From Luethyella okanaganae (GTDB lineage Bacteria; Actinomycetota; Actinomycetes; Actinomycetales; Microbacteriaceae): 64,000 nucleotides of DNA. Location of the stretch: positions 186,001-250,000 of the forward strand of contig NZ_JBHSTP010000004.1 of the NCBI RefSeq assembly GCF_042660285.1, written 5' to 3'. Position numbers and translations under genes: made by a program. Below the pieces are notes generated by a model. The model saw only the letters and a list, made by a program, of their open reading frames with translations. It was not told the origin of the DNA and did no database searches. This document shows, one piece after another, positions 17,436 to 25,916 of this stretch. Position 1 is the first letter of the stretch; each line of letters begins with the position of its first letter.

Positions 17436-18233
17436 TCAGCCGGCAAGCTGAAGTCTCAAATCGTTGATTCGAGTTGCAATGCTGCCGTCGATCACATCGT
17501 CTCCGATCTGAACACGGAGCCCGCCGATCACGGCGGGGTCGACGACCTGGTTGACGCGGAGCTCGCGGCCGTAGCTGGCGGCAAGTCCGCTGGCGAGACG
17601 CTCGAGCTGCTCCGGAGCGATCGGCGCGGCCGAGGTGACCGTAGCGATCGCGAAACCGGCCTGGTCGGCGACGACGTCGGCAGCGTGACGCAGGAGCTCT
17701 CCGATGCGACGGCCGCGTGGCTGCTGAACGAGGTGGCCGACGATCGAGACCGTCTGCGCGGAGGCTTTGCCACCGAGCAGGGAGTCGACGAGGGCGAGTT
17801 TGGCCGCGTTGCTGCCGAGCTTGCTGCCGATCGCGAGTTCGAGCTCGGCGTTCGACGACACGATGCCACCGAAGGAGAAGAGCTCGGATTCGATCGACAC
17901 CCCGGCTGGCGCAGAGGCGGCGACGGTGCGAAGGCCGAGGTCCTCGATGCCGGCGAGCACATCGTCGTGGCTCGACCAGCGGGTCGATGCGACATCCTTG
18001 AGCAGCCCGAGCGCGACGGGGGTCACCGATCGGGCGAACACGGCGTCGACGAGAGCAGTCTTGGCAACCGCGTCCGCCCCGGGATCCGCGAGGGCGGCGA
18101 GAAGCTGCGACGACGATCCGATGGTTCGTCCGGCGGCGAAGAGCGCCTCACCGGTCGCCAGATCGACAGCCCCTCCGAGGGCGGTCAATGCTTTCCTCGC
18201 GGAGGCGAGCGCTTCTCTGGTCGCTGATCCCAT
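17436..18233 (-). CDS. atpH: F1Fo ATP synthase delta subunit
   Basis: 265 residues from the ATG at 18233 (MGSATREALASARKAL), which lies four bases after the atpF stop. The N-terminal helical OSCP domain and the C-terminal VTSAAPIAPEQLERLASGL plus LRVNQVVDPAVIGGLRVQIGD belong to the delta family. It links F1 to the peripheral stalk. The length is typical of Micrococcales; it is not fused with a b subunit as in mycobacteria. Confidence 0.95.
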   Translation of the reverse strand: MGSATREALASARKALTALGGAVDLATGEALFAAGRTIGSSSQLLAALADPGADAVAKTALVDAVFARSVTPVALGLLKDVASTRWSSHDDVLAGIEDLGLRTVAASAPAGVSIESELFSFGGIVSSNAELELAIGSKLGSNAAKLALVDSLLGGKASAQTVSIVGHLVQQPRGRRIGELLRHAADVVADQAGFAIATVTSAAPIAPEQLERLASGLAASYGRELRVNQVVDPAVIGGLRVQIGDDVIDGSIATRINDLRLQLAG

Positions 18234-18237
18234 GCGA

Positions 18238-18795
18238 CTACTTCTTCCCTGCCGAAGGCTGCGCCTTCTCGGAGGCCTCGAGGTCTGCGAGGAAGCGGTC
18301 GACGATCGCGCTCGCCTTGGCATCGTCGGACAGGCTCTCACCGATCACACCGGAGGCGAGGTCGATCGCGAGCGTGCCGACCTCCGAGCGCAGCGACACG
18401 ACTGCCGCTTGGCGTTCGGCCTCGATCTGCGTCTGCGCGTTGGCGGAGACCCGGGCAGCTTCGACGACCGCGGCCTCTTTCGCCTCGGCGACGATCTTCT
18501 TGCCGTCCTCGCGAGCCGCCTCGCGGATGCCGCCGGCTTCGGCGCGGGCGTCCGCGAGCTGGGCGGTGTACTGCTCGAGAGCGGCTTCGGCCTTGCGCTG
18601 AGCCTCGTCGGCCTTGGCGATGTTCCCCTCGATGGCCTCGGCACGCTCGTCGAGCAGCTTCTTGACCCTCGGCAGGACCTTCAGCCAGAAGAACACCAAG
18701 ATGATGGCGAAGCATACAGCCGACCAGACGATGTCGTAGGGCTGGGGCAGGAACGGGTTGACCGTCTCAGCTGCGCGCAGGAGCATCGAGTGCAT
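18238..18795 (-). CDS. atpF: F1Fo ATP synthase b subunit
   Basis: 185 residues. One N-terminal membrane segment (IVWSAVCFAIILVFFWLKVL) is followed by a long alanine- and charge-rich coiled coil that forms the peripheral stalk. The start at 18795 has GGAGG five bases upstream, which favours it over the second methionine three codons later. The position between atpE and atpH is standard. Confidence 0.95.
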   Translation of the reverse strand: MHSMLLRAAETVNPFLPQPYDIVWSAVCFAIILVFFWLKVLPRVKKLLDERAEAIEGNIAKADEAQRKAEAALEQYTAQLADARAEAGGIREAAREDGKKIVAEAKEAAVVEAARVSANAQTQIEAERQAAVVSLRSEVGTLAIDLASGVIGESLSDDAKASAIVDRFLADLEASEKAQPSAGKK

Positions 18796-18822
18796 CCCTG
18801 CCTCCGTTTCGGTTGGAAAGTC

Positions 18823-19059
18823 TTACGGGAACGGGATGAAGGCGACGGCGATCGCGATGAACGCCAGCGCCTCGGTGAAGGCGATGCCGAGGAACATGAG
18901 ACCGCTCAGGCGACCCTGCAGCTCGGGCTGACGCGCGACCGACTCGATGGTCTTGCCGACGACGAGGCCCACACCGATGGCGGAACCGATGGTTGCGAGA
19001 CCGAAGGCGATCGGGGCGATGCTGCCGTTGACCTCGGCGAGGACTGATACTGGATCCAT
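18823..19059 (-). CDS. atpE: F1Fo ATP synthase c subunit
   Basis: Proteolipid of 78 residues with two membrane helices and the polar RQPE loop at 43-46. The proton-binding residue is E63 in AFTEALAFIA. It forms the rotor ring. The sequence lacks the Q/T/E sodium-binding set in helix two, so it should be a proton-driven enzyme. Confidence 0.97.
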   Translation of the reverse strand: MDPVSVLAEVNGSIAPIAFGLATIGSAIGVGLVVGKTIESVARQPELQGRLSGLMFLGIAFTEALAFIAIAVAFIPFP

Positions 19060-19110
19060 TGTTGGTTGATTCCTTTCGTGTTGATGAACTTGGCTGATGC
19101 CGCGTTCGTA

Positions 19111-19908
19111 TTAGTGCTCGTCGACCAGCGCGAGCTGGATGTAGACGGCAGTGAGCAGGGTGAAGACATAGGCCTGGAGTACGGCGACCAGGAGCTCGAA
19201 GAGCGTGAAGGCGAAGCCGAAGGCGAATGTCCCGACGCTGAACAGACCCCACAGGCCGCCCATCGAGAACAGGAAGAACTGCGTCGCCGAGAAACAGAGC
19301 ACGAGGAGCATGTGCCCGGCGATCATGTTCATGAGAAGTCGGAGCGCGAGCGTGATCGGCCGGAGGATGAAGGTCGAGATCAACTCGATCGGCGTGACCA
19401 CGAGGTAGAGCGGCCACGGAACGCCGGACGGGAAGAGCGAGTTCTTGAAGAAGGCTCCGGGGTGCTTCTTGATGCCCGCATAGATGAACGCGACATACGA
19501 GATGAGCGCGAGCACGAGCGGCAGGCCGATGACCGCCGACCCGGCGATGTTGACGCCGGGGATGACGCCGGTGAGGTTCATCGTGACGATCGTGATGAAC
19601 ATCGCCGTCAGGATCGGCAGGAATCGGGTGCCGTCCTTCTTGCCGAGCGTGTCTTCCGCGATGTTCTTGCGAATGAACTCGAGCAGCATCTCGACGATGC
19701 TCTGCCCACGACCGGGGATGATCGACATCTTGCGGGTTCCGAGCCAGAACAGCAGGAGGATGAGGGCGAGGACCGCGATGCGGATGAGCATGATGCGGTT
19801 GATCTCGAACGGGGTCCCGGCGAACAGGATCGCCGGAGGGAAGAACTCGTCGAGTGAGGGCCCGTGGAAGCCACCATCATCGGTTGCGGACGGGACCAGC
19901 AGGTTCAC
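19111..19908 (-). CDS. atpB: F1Fo ATP synthase a subunit
   Basis: 265 residues, several membrane helices. The essential arginine lies in RPITLALRLLMNMIAGHML. It makes the two half-channels for protons next to the c-ring. First subunit gene of the operon proper; a 186-bp gap separates it from the atpI-like gene upstream, so an internal promoter is possible, although I cannot define one. Confidence 0.96.
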   Translation of the reverse strand: MNLLVPSATDDGGFHGPSLDEFFPPAILFAGTPFEINRIMLIRIAVLALILLLFWLGTRKMSIIPGRGQSIVEMLLEFIRKNIAEDTLGKKDGTRFLPILTAMFITIVTMNLTGVIPGVNIAGSAVIGLPLVLALISYVAFIYAGIKKHPGAFFKNSLFPSGVPWPLYLVVTPIELISTFILRPITLALRLLMNMIAGHMLLVLCFSATQFFLFSMGGLWGLFSVGTFAFGFAFTLFELLVAVLQAYVFTLLTAVYIQLALVDEH

Positions 19909-20094
19909 AGCGGTAGCTAGCAGCGCTATCTCCTGTTTCGGGGCGTGGAGCTCGGCTCTCGCGACGACGAACGATGGAAGTGATGCCAGACGAAACCCGC
20001 GCCAAGCACAGGGGAAGTTGTGGAATCGCTGCTTACTCTAGCAAGACTTGCGGTCGCGACTCGAATCGAGGGGTGCATTGACCGATCTTCGATG

Positions 20095-20550
20095 CTATTT
20101 GCGTAACTCGGCCTCGCCGACATAGGGCACGCGGCCCTTGATGAACACGATCACATCGACCACGAGCGACCCGATAACGCCCGCGATGAGGCATACCGCG
20201 AGGATCGTCGGCTGCAGCCACGGCTGGTTACGCAGGGCCAGGACGAGCACGATGAACAGCACGAACTTCAGCAGCCAGGCACCCATGACGATTCCGAAAT
20301 AGACGCCGACGAGATCCGGCGTGCTGGCATAGCGGTTGGCCGCGATGATCGTCACAGCGGTGACGCCCATGAGCAGGAGCGCGAGCCCCGCTCCGAGCAG
20401 AGCGCTCCAGACCCCGTTCGAGCCGGCGAGAAGACCTCCGACGACGGCGCCGAGCACCGCGATCACAGCGGCGACGATCCCGCCCCAGCCCAGGGTGGTG
20501 CGCAGCACACGGCTCGTGCTCGGGGTCTTGCTGCTCTGGCGGCCGGTCAT
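20095..20550 (-). CDS. AtpI-like membrane protein
   Basis: 151 residues with four hydrophobic segments (around 19-43, 51-70, 85-105 and 115-135), the topology of AtpI/Rv1303-type proteins that precede atpB in actinobacteria. AtpI homologues help assemble the c-ring or carry Mg2+. The ATG at 20550 overlaps the stop of the glycosyltransferase gene by four bases (ATGA), so it is translationally coupled upstream. Confidence 0.75.
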   Translation of the reverse strand: MTGRQSSKTPSTSRVLRTTLGWGGIVAAVIAVLGAVVGGLLAGSNGVWSALLGAGLALLLMGVTAVTIIAANRYASTPDLVGVYFGIVMGAWLLKFVLFIVLVLALRNQPWLQPTILAVCLIAGVIGSLVVDVIVFIKGRVPYVGEAELRK

Positions 20551-21773
20551 GGGATCTCCTCGGCGATTTCCGACGCCTCGTCGAGAGGGTCGAATAGTGC
20601 GGACTCCGCGGCCTCGGGGGTATCGGCCTCGGTGGACTGGCTGGCCGCCTCCATCGCCTTGCGACGACCCAGCGGAGCGAGCGTGACCAGGGTGCAGACG
20701 AGCAGGCCGAAGACCAGGAAGATCGTCGCATACCACGCCGGAACGCTGAAGTAGGCGGGCAATACGAAATAGAGCAGACATCCGAAGGAGGCGACCGCCG
20801 TCCATCCGTAGAAGATGAGCACGGCGTGCAGGTGCGAATGTCCCATGTCGAGCAGACGGTGATGCAGATGCTTGCGATCGGCGCTGAACGGCGACTTGCC
20901 GGCGCGCAGACGGCGAACGACCGCGAGCCCGAAGTCGAGCAGAGGAATGAGCAGCACGGCGAACGGGAGGATGATCGGGATGAACGCCGGCAGCAGCTGC
21001 GAACGGCTGAGCGACGCAGGATCGATCTGCCCCGTCACGGCGATCGCGGCCGTCGCCATGAGCAGCCCGACGAGCAGGGCGCCTGCGTCGCCCATGAAGA
21101 GCTTCGCCGGATGCCAATTGAGCGGCAGGAAACCGAGGCAGGCTCCCACGATGAGCGCCGCGATGAGGGAGGCCAGGTTGAAATAGTTGCTCGGCGACGT
21201 CTGCTGCACGAGCAAGTAGGTGTAGAGGAAGAAGACCCCGTTCGCGATCAGCGCCACCCCGGCGACGAGCCCGTCGAGGCCGTCGATGAAGTTGATCGCG
21301 TTCATCACGAGCACGATCGCGAAGACGGTGATGAGAACCGACATCCAGGACGATCCCACGGTGATGCCGCCGATCGGAAGCGAGTAGATCTGCACGCCCT
21401 TCCAGGCGACGAGGCCGGCCGCGATGAACTGGCCGGCGAGCTTGGTCATCCAGTCGAGGTCCCAGATGTCGTCTGCGACGCCGATGAGCACGATGAGGAG
21501 GGCGGCGCCGAGGATCGCGAGAATCCGTTCCGGATCGTAGAACACGATGCGCAGCAGCGGGAACTGCGACGCCACGACGTAGGCGACCCCGAATGCGGCC
21601 AGGATGCCGATGAACATCGCGACGCCGCCGAGTCGTGGCGTCGGCCGAGTGTGCACGTCGCGCTCGCGGATCTTGGGGTAGAGCCTGTACCTATGGCTCA
21701 AGGCGTAGACGACGATCGAGAGACCGAAGGTGACGATGGCGGCGACGAGGGCGAGAACGACGAAGAGGGTCAT
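20547..21773 (-). CDS. MraY/WecA-family undecaprenyl-phosphate sugar-1-phosphate transferase
   Basis: Polytopic membrane enzyme of 408 residues with about ten or eleven helices. Catalytic motifs: the DDxxD-like GVADDIWDLDW and the NFIDGLDGL loop, plus a cytoplasmic DRKHLHHRLLD segment (the histidine loop of the WecA branch rather than MraY). It attaches GlcNAc-1-phosphate or a related sugar to undecaprenyl or decaprenyl phosphate, starting teichoic acid, arabinogalactan-like or other cell-wall polymers. This corresponds to rfe/wecA upstream of the atp operon in mycobacteria. A TEADTPEAAES-rich acidic tail ends the protein. Confidence 0.93.
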   Translation of the reverse strand: MTLFVVLALVAAIVTFGLSIVVYALSHRYRLYPKIRERDVHTRPTPRLGGVAMFIGILAAFGVAYVVASQFPLLRIVFYDPERILAILGAALLIVLIGVADDIWDLDWMTKLAGQFIAAGLVAWKGVQIYSLPIGGITVGSSWMSVLITVFAIVLVMNAINFIDGLDGLVAGVALIANGVFFLYTYLLVQQTSPSNYFNLASLIAALIVGACLGFLPLNWHPAKLFMGDAGALLVGLLMATAAIAVTGQIDPASLSRSQLLPAFIPIILPFAVLLIPLLDFGLAVVRRLRAGKSPFSADRKHLHHRLLDMGHSHLHAVLIFYGWTAVASFGCLLYFVLPAYFSVPAWYATIFLVFGLLVCTLVTLAPLGRRKAMEAASQSTEADTPEAAESALFDPLDEASEIAEEIP

Positions 21774-21776
21774 TGC

Positions 21777-22478
21777 CTACTCGGCTTCGTCGGCGAGCAG
21801 TTCGCCCACGATGGAGCGGATGGCTTCTCGCGAGACGACGCCGGAACGCACGATGCGGAGTCTGCCTCCTGGCTCGCCGAGATCGGTGGCGTCGACGATG
21901 GTCGACGAGGAGTCGCCTGGACGCTCGCCGACGTCGTCGTAGTCAGCACCCGCCTTCCCGCCGTCGAGATACACGTCGGCACTATCACCGAGCATGTCTT
22001 CGGCCCCCCGCGCATCGAGAGCTGCGGGCTCCCCGGTGCGGTTCGCGGATGACACCGCGAGCGGACCGGTCTCGCTCAACAGTTCGAGGGCCACCGGGTT
22101 GCGCGGCATCCGCAGGGCGACCGTGCCCCTGGTCTCGCCGAGATCCCAGCTCAGAGAGGCCTGCGCATGCAGGATGACGGTGAGGCCGCCCGGCCAGAAC
22201 GCCGCGACGAGGTCGCGCACCGCCTGCGGCACCTCGGCTGCGAGGGCGTCGAGGGTCGGAATCCCCGGAATGAGGACCGGAGGCGGAGACGTGCGCTCGC
22301 GTCCCTTCGCATCGAGCAGGCGCTGCACGGCTTCGGCGTTGAAGGCGTCGGCCGCGATGCCATAGACGGTGTCGGTGGGGATGACGACGAGCGCGCCCCG
22401 ACCGATCGCCGCGCGCGCCAGCCTCATCCCGGCCATGAGTTCGGTGTCGACCGAGCAGTCGTAGATGCGTGGAGCCAT
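21777..22478 (-). CDS. tsaC: L-threonylcarbamoyladenylate synthase
   Basis: 233 residues, TsaC/Sua5/YwlC family, making threonylcarbamoyl-AMP for the t6A37 modification of ANN-decoding tRNAs. Family motifs: IPTDTVYGIAADAF near residue 35, KGRERTSPPPVLI, then WPGGLTVIL and PLAVSSANRTGEPA. It is three bases upstream of the wecA-like gene in the same operon. The extra C-terminal Sua5 domain is absent, as expected for the YrdC-like form. Confidence 0.93.
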   Translation of the reverse strand: MAPRIYDCSVDTELMAGMRLARAAIGRGALVVIPTDTVYGIAADAFNAEAVQRLLDAKGRERTSPPPVLIPGIPTLDALAAEVPQAVRDLVAAFWPGGLTVILHAQASLSWDLGETRGTVALRMPRNPVALELLSETGPLAVSSANRTGEPAALDARGAEDMLGDSADVYLDGGKAGADYDDVGERPGDSSSTIVDATDLGEPGGRLRIVRSGVVSREAIRSIVGELLADEAE

Positions 22479-22519
22479 TGGGCTCGATTCTAATGCAGCC
22501 GCCTTGACATACTGAGGCG

Positions 22520-23155
22520 GTGAGCTCCGACGTGTACTTCTTCGATTGCGACAAGACGCTCTACGCCTATGACTTCCGCAAACGGCTGCCTCGCCTGGCG
22601 GAGTTGACGGGTTCGAGCCAGTACCACCTTGCCAAGACCTGGTGGGAGGGTGGGCACGAGACGGCGGCCGAGGCCGGCGAGTACACCACGAGCGACGAAT
22701 ATCTCGCCGCGTTCGAGATCGTCACCGGCGTCGCACTGACGCTCGAGCAGTGGCAGCAGGCGCGCGCTACCGCAATGAGTCCCATCGAGGGCGCCATCGC
22801 CGTGCTTCGCCGGGCGGCGGAGCACGCGACGGTGTCACTGCTGTCGAACAATCCGATCATCTTCAGGGACTCACTGGCCGTGCTCGCCCCCGACATCTTC
22901 GAGGTCCTCGACGGCAACGACCTGGTCTCCGCCGTGCTGGGCGCACGTAAGCCGGAACTCCGGATCTACACCCGCGCGATGAGCAAGTTCGGGGTCGCGC
23001 CCGAGAACGCGATCCTCATCGACGACTCGGCGGCCAATGTGCGCGGCGCGCGGGAAGCGGGGATGCACGCCTTCCAGCTGGTGCGCACATCCGACGGGCA
23101 CAACACGGGTGAGCTCGCCGACGCCGTCGAGGCGTTCGCGGCGCGATCCCGCTAG
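22520..23155 (+). CDS. HAD-superfamily hydrolase, pyrimidine 5'-nucleotidase type
   Basis: 211 residues from a GTG at 22520. Nucleophile and acid/base aspartates are D9 and D11 (FFDCDKTLYAYD). Motif II is SLLSNNP, and the late GARKPELRIYTRAM and LIDDSAANVRGAREAGM complete the HAD set. The all-alpha cap between motifs I and II is of the SDT1/pyrimidine 5'-nucleotidase or beta-phosphoglucomutase type. It is on the plus strand between two minus-strand genes (tsaC and prmC) that are otherwise neighbours in the conserved actinobacterial order, so it is probably an insertion. Substrate unknown. Confidence 0.85.
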   Translation: MSSDVYFFDCDKTLYAYDFRKRLPRLAELTGSSQYHLAKTWWEGGHETAAEAGEYTTSDEYLAAFEIVTGVALTLEQWQQARATAMSPIEGAIAVLRRAAEHATVSLLSNNPIIFRDSLAVLAPDIFEVLDGNDLVSAVLGARKPELRIYTRAMSKFGVAPENAILIDDSAANVRGAREAGMHAFQLVRTSDGHNTGELADAVEAFAARSR

Positions 23156-23205
23156 CGGCGGCCCGACTTCCTCCGGAACAGCCGTGCCGGGTCGGCAGGG
23201 CCGGG

Positions 23206-24081
23206 TCAGCGCAGGGCCGAGGTCGCGCGGTCACGCGAGGTGAGGTCCCGGTGGCCTGAGAGAGCACGCCAGCCGTCGGCCGTGAGCAGAGCAGCGATCT
23301 TCGCGGCCTGCAGCTCTCCATGCTCGATCACGAGCGTGCCGCCCGCACGAAGCAAGCGCAGTGCGGTGCGGGAGACGAGACGAACGACGTCGAGACCGTC
23401 CTCCCCGCCGTAGAGGGCGTGTTCCGGATCGAAGAGACGCACCTCTGGATCGCGCGGGGTCGCGCCGAGCGGAATGTAAGGAGGGTTCGAGATGACGACG
23501 CTCACACTGCCGTCGAGTTCGTGAAGGGCGTCGGCGAGGTCGGCGAAGACGAGAGTGGCGTTGCCGGTCCCGACCTTCCGAAAGTTGCGGGTCGTCCAAA
23601 CGAAGGCCTCTGGCGAGTTCTCGACCGCGAAGACCCGGGCATGCGGCACCTCGCTCGCCAATGCGAGGGCGATGGCGCCGCTGCCCGTGCCGAGATCGAC
23701 GCCGATCGGGGCCGGATCGGCCATGGCACGCAACGCATCGATCGCGATTTGCGCCACCTGCTCCGTCTCCGGCCGTGGCACGAAGACGCCCGGCCCGACA
23801 GCGAGTTCGAGAGAGCGGAACGGCGCACGCCCCGTGATGTGCTGCAGCGGTTCACGGGACGCACGACGTCGCACGAGCGCGTCGACGGCCGCCGCGTCCG
23901 CCGAGGGGATCGTCGCCTCCATGACGATCCGAGCCTGGAGCTCGCCACGACGCAATCCCGCGACGTGCCCGATCAGAAGCTCGGCGTCGACCTCGGGGTC
24001 GACGACCCCGGCCCGCGTCAGCGCATCGACAGCACGCTGACGCAGGACGCGCATCGGAACGACTTCGACATTCTGCGTCAT
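23206..24081 (-). CDS. prmC: Peptide chain release factor N5-glutamine methyltransferase
   Basis: 291 residues from the ATG at 24081 (MTQNVEVVPMRVLRQRAVDAL). Residues 1-80 are the helical release-factor-binding domain. Then come FVPRPETEQVAQIAI, the SAM motif VDLGTGSGAIALALA and the catalytic VISNPPYIP, which binds the glutamine side chain. It methylates the GGQ glutamine of RF1 and RF2. Its substrate gene prfA is about 1.8 kb upstream on the same strand; cysK-cysE is inserted between them on the plus strand. Confidence 0.95.
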   Translation of the reverse strand: MTQNVEVVPMRVLRQRAVDALTRAGVVDPEVDAELLIGHVAGLRRGELQARIVMEATIPSADAAAVDALVRRRASREPLQHITGRAPFRSLELAVGPGVFVPRPETEQVAQIAIDALRAMADPAPIGVDLGTGSGAIALALASEVPHARVFAVENSPEAFVWTTRNFRKVGTGNATLVFADLADALHELDGSVSVVISNPPYIPLGATPRDPEVRLFDPEHALYGGEDGLDVVRLVSRTALRLLRAGGTLVIEHGELQAAKIAALLTADGWRALSGHRDLTSRDRATSALR

Positions 24082-24179
24082 ATCCACATAGGGGAATGTA
24101 ACGTATGCAGCTGTGCTGAGTAGGCTGGGTGGGTCTCCGTCTCCATTCCAGCTCCGTCTCAGCATGAAAGGCGCAAGCC

Positions 24180-25118
24180 ATGGCAGCCCGAATATTCTCC
24201 ACCATCGCAGACACCGTCGGCAACACTCCGCTCGTCCGTTTGAACCGTGTGACGAATGACGCTCCGGCGACCGTGCTCGCAAAGCTCGAGTTCTACAATC
24301 CGGCCGCCAGCGTCAAGGACCGCATCGGCGTCGCGATCATCGAGGCGGCCGAGGCGTCGGGGGCCCTTCAGCCCGGCGGCACCATCGTCGAGGGCACGAG
24401 CGGCAATACCGGCATAGCACTCGCCGTCGTCGGCGCGGCTCGTGGCTATTCGGTGATCCTCACCATGCCGGAGACCATGAGCAAGGAGCGTCGCGTGCTG
24501 CTGCGCGCCTACGGCGCCCAGATCGTGCTCACCCCGGGAAGCGAGGGCATGCGCGGCGCTGTCGCCAAAGCCGAGGAGATCGCGGCGGCGACACCGGGCG
24601 CGATCCTCGCCAGCCAGTTCTCCAACCAGGCCAACCCGGCCATCCATCGCAAGACGACCGCCGAGGAGATCTGGGCCGACACCGACGGGGCCGTCGACAT
24701 CTTCGTCGCGGGGATCGGCACGGGCGGCACCATCACAGGCGTCGGCCAGGTGCTCAAGGAACGCAAACCGGGCGTGCAGGTCGTGGCCGTCGAGCCGCTC
24801 GACTCCCCTATCCTCACTGGAGGGCAGCCAGCCGGACACAAGATCCAGGGCATCGGTGCGAACTTCGTGCCCGAGGTGCTCGACACGAGCATCTATGACG
24901 AGGTGATCGATGTGGCGACACCGGACGCGATCGCGACAGCCCGCCGGCTCGCGTCCGACGAGGGCATCCTCGGCGGGATCTCATCCGGCGCGGCCGTCTG
25001 GGCAGCCGTCGAGGTCGCCAAGCGTCCCGAGAACGCAGGCAAGACGATCGTGGTGATCGTTCCGGACTTCGGCGAGCGGTACGTGAGCACGGTGCTCTAC
25101 GAAGATCTACTCGACTAG
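24180..25118 (+). CDS. cysK: Cysteine synthase A (O-acetylserine sulfhydrylase)
   Basis: PLP enzyme of 312 residues joining O-acetylserine and sulfide into cysteine. The Schiff-base lysine is K46 in NPAASVKDRIG. The substrate loop TSGNTG appears in VEGTSGNTGIALA and the phosphate-binding GTGGTITG follows later. It sits three bases upstream of cysE in one operon. The 98-bp gap to divergent prmC should hold both promoters; an AAAGG site lies near its ATG. Confidence 0.97.
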   Translation: MAARIFSTIADTVGNTPLVRLNRVTNDAPATVLAKLEFYNPAASVKDRIGVAIIEAAEASGALQPGGTIVEGTSGNTGIALAVVGAARGYSVILTMPETMSKERRVLLRAYGAQIVLTPGSEGMRGAVAKAEEIAAATPGAILASQFSNQANPAIHRKTTAEEIWADTDGAVDIFVAGIGTGGTITGVGQVLKERKPGVQVVAVEPLDSPILTGGQPAGHKIQGIGANFVPEVLDTSIYDEVIDVATPDAIATARRLASDEGILGGISSGAAVWAAVEVAKRPENAGKTIVVIVPDFGERYVSTVLYEDLLD

Positions 25119-25121
25119 CCC

Positions 25122-25691
25122 ATGGGATTCTTCTCGGCGCTCCGGGAGGATGTCGCGACCGCGCGCGCACACGACCCGGCCGCGCGTGGGAACACCGAGG
25201 TCTTCCTCGCCTATTCCGGGCTGCACGCCGTCTGGGGACACCGGCTGGCACACGCGCTGTGGCGCCGAGGCATCCGCCTGCCCGCGCGTCTGCTCTCTCA
25301 GTTCACCCGTTTCCTGACCGGAATCGATATCCACCCTGGCGCGACGATCGGGCGCCGGCTGTTCATCGACCACGGGATGGGCGTCGTCATCGGCGAGACC
25401 GCGGTGCTCGGCGACGACGTCATGCTGTACCACGGCGTCACGCTCGGCGGAAAGAGCCGCCACGGATTCCACCGGGGCCAGAAGCGGCATCCGACCCTCG
25501 GGGACGGCGTCACCGTCGGAGCGGGGGCGAAAGTGCTCGGAGACGTGACGATCGGGGCGTGGAGCACGATCGGGGCGAACGCCGTCGTCACGAAGGACGC
25601 CCCACCGCGCTCTCTTCTGCTGGGGATTCCGGCGACCGTACGACCCATCGACGCCGGGACCACAGATGCCGCGCGCGGGGTGCACGACTGA
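25122..25691 (+). CDS. cysE: Serine O-acetyltransferase
   Basis: 189 residues, the short actinobacterial/EpsC form without the long N-terminal helical domain of E. coli CysE. The left-handed beta-helix hexapeptides start at DIHPGATIGRRLFIDHGMG and the catalytic histidines lie in FIDHGMGVVIGE and MLYHGVTLGGK. It supplies O-acetylserine to CysK from the same operon. Confidence 0.96.
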   Translation: MGFFSALREDVATARAHDPAARGNTEVFLAYSGLHAVWGHRLAHALWRRGIRLPARLLSQFTRFLTGIDIHPGATIGRRLFIDHGMGVVIGETAVLGDDVMLYHGVTLGGKSRHGFHRGQKRHPTLGDGVTVGAGAKVLGDVTIGAWSTIGANAVVTKDAPPRSLLLGIPATVRPIDAGTTDAARGVHD

Positions 25692-25786
25692 CGCACGACG
25701 CCGATGCGAGAACCACCCAGCTCCGAGGGTCGTCAACGATCGATGGCAGACTCGTCGGCGGAAGACTGTCCGACTCCGGGCGGACC

Positions 25787-25916
25787 GGCGCGACCAGCTC
25801 TGCGCAACTAGCTGCGCAACCAGCTCTGCATCACTAGCCCTGCACGACCAGCTCTGCGTAACTAGCCCTGCGCGACCAGCTCTGCGTAACTAGCCCTGCA
25901 CGACCAGCTCTGTCGA
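25787..25916. repeat. 28-bp tandem repeat built from 14-bp half units
   Basis: Between about 25787 and the prfA stop the sequence alternates CGACCAGCTCTGCG and TAACTAGCCCTGCA, giving about three full 28-bp units plus diverged copies on both sides. Both half units share the pattern AC-AGC-CTGC. The last copy merges with the prfA stop codon region (CTAGCTCTGATCG), so the array seems to have grown from the 3' end of prfA. The rest of the 225-bp gap (25692-25786) shows nothing recognisable. Confidence 0.85.

Noticed and set aside
25787..25916. CRISPR-like array behind prfA
   Set aside because: Units are adjacent without spacers and the 28-bp unit itself splits into two similar 14-bp halves, so this is a plain tandem repeat.
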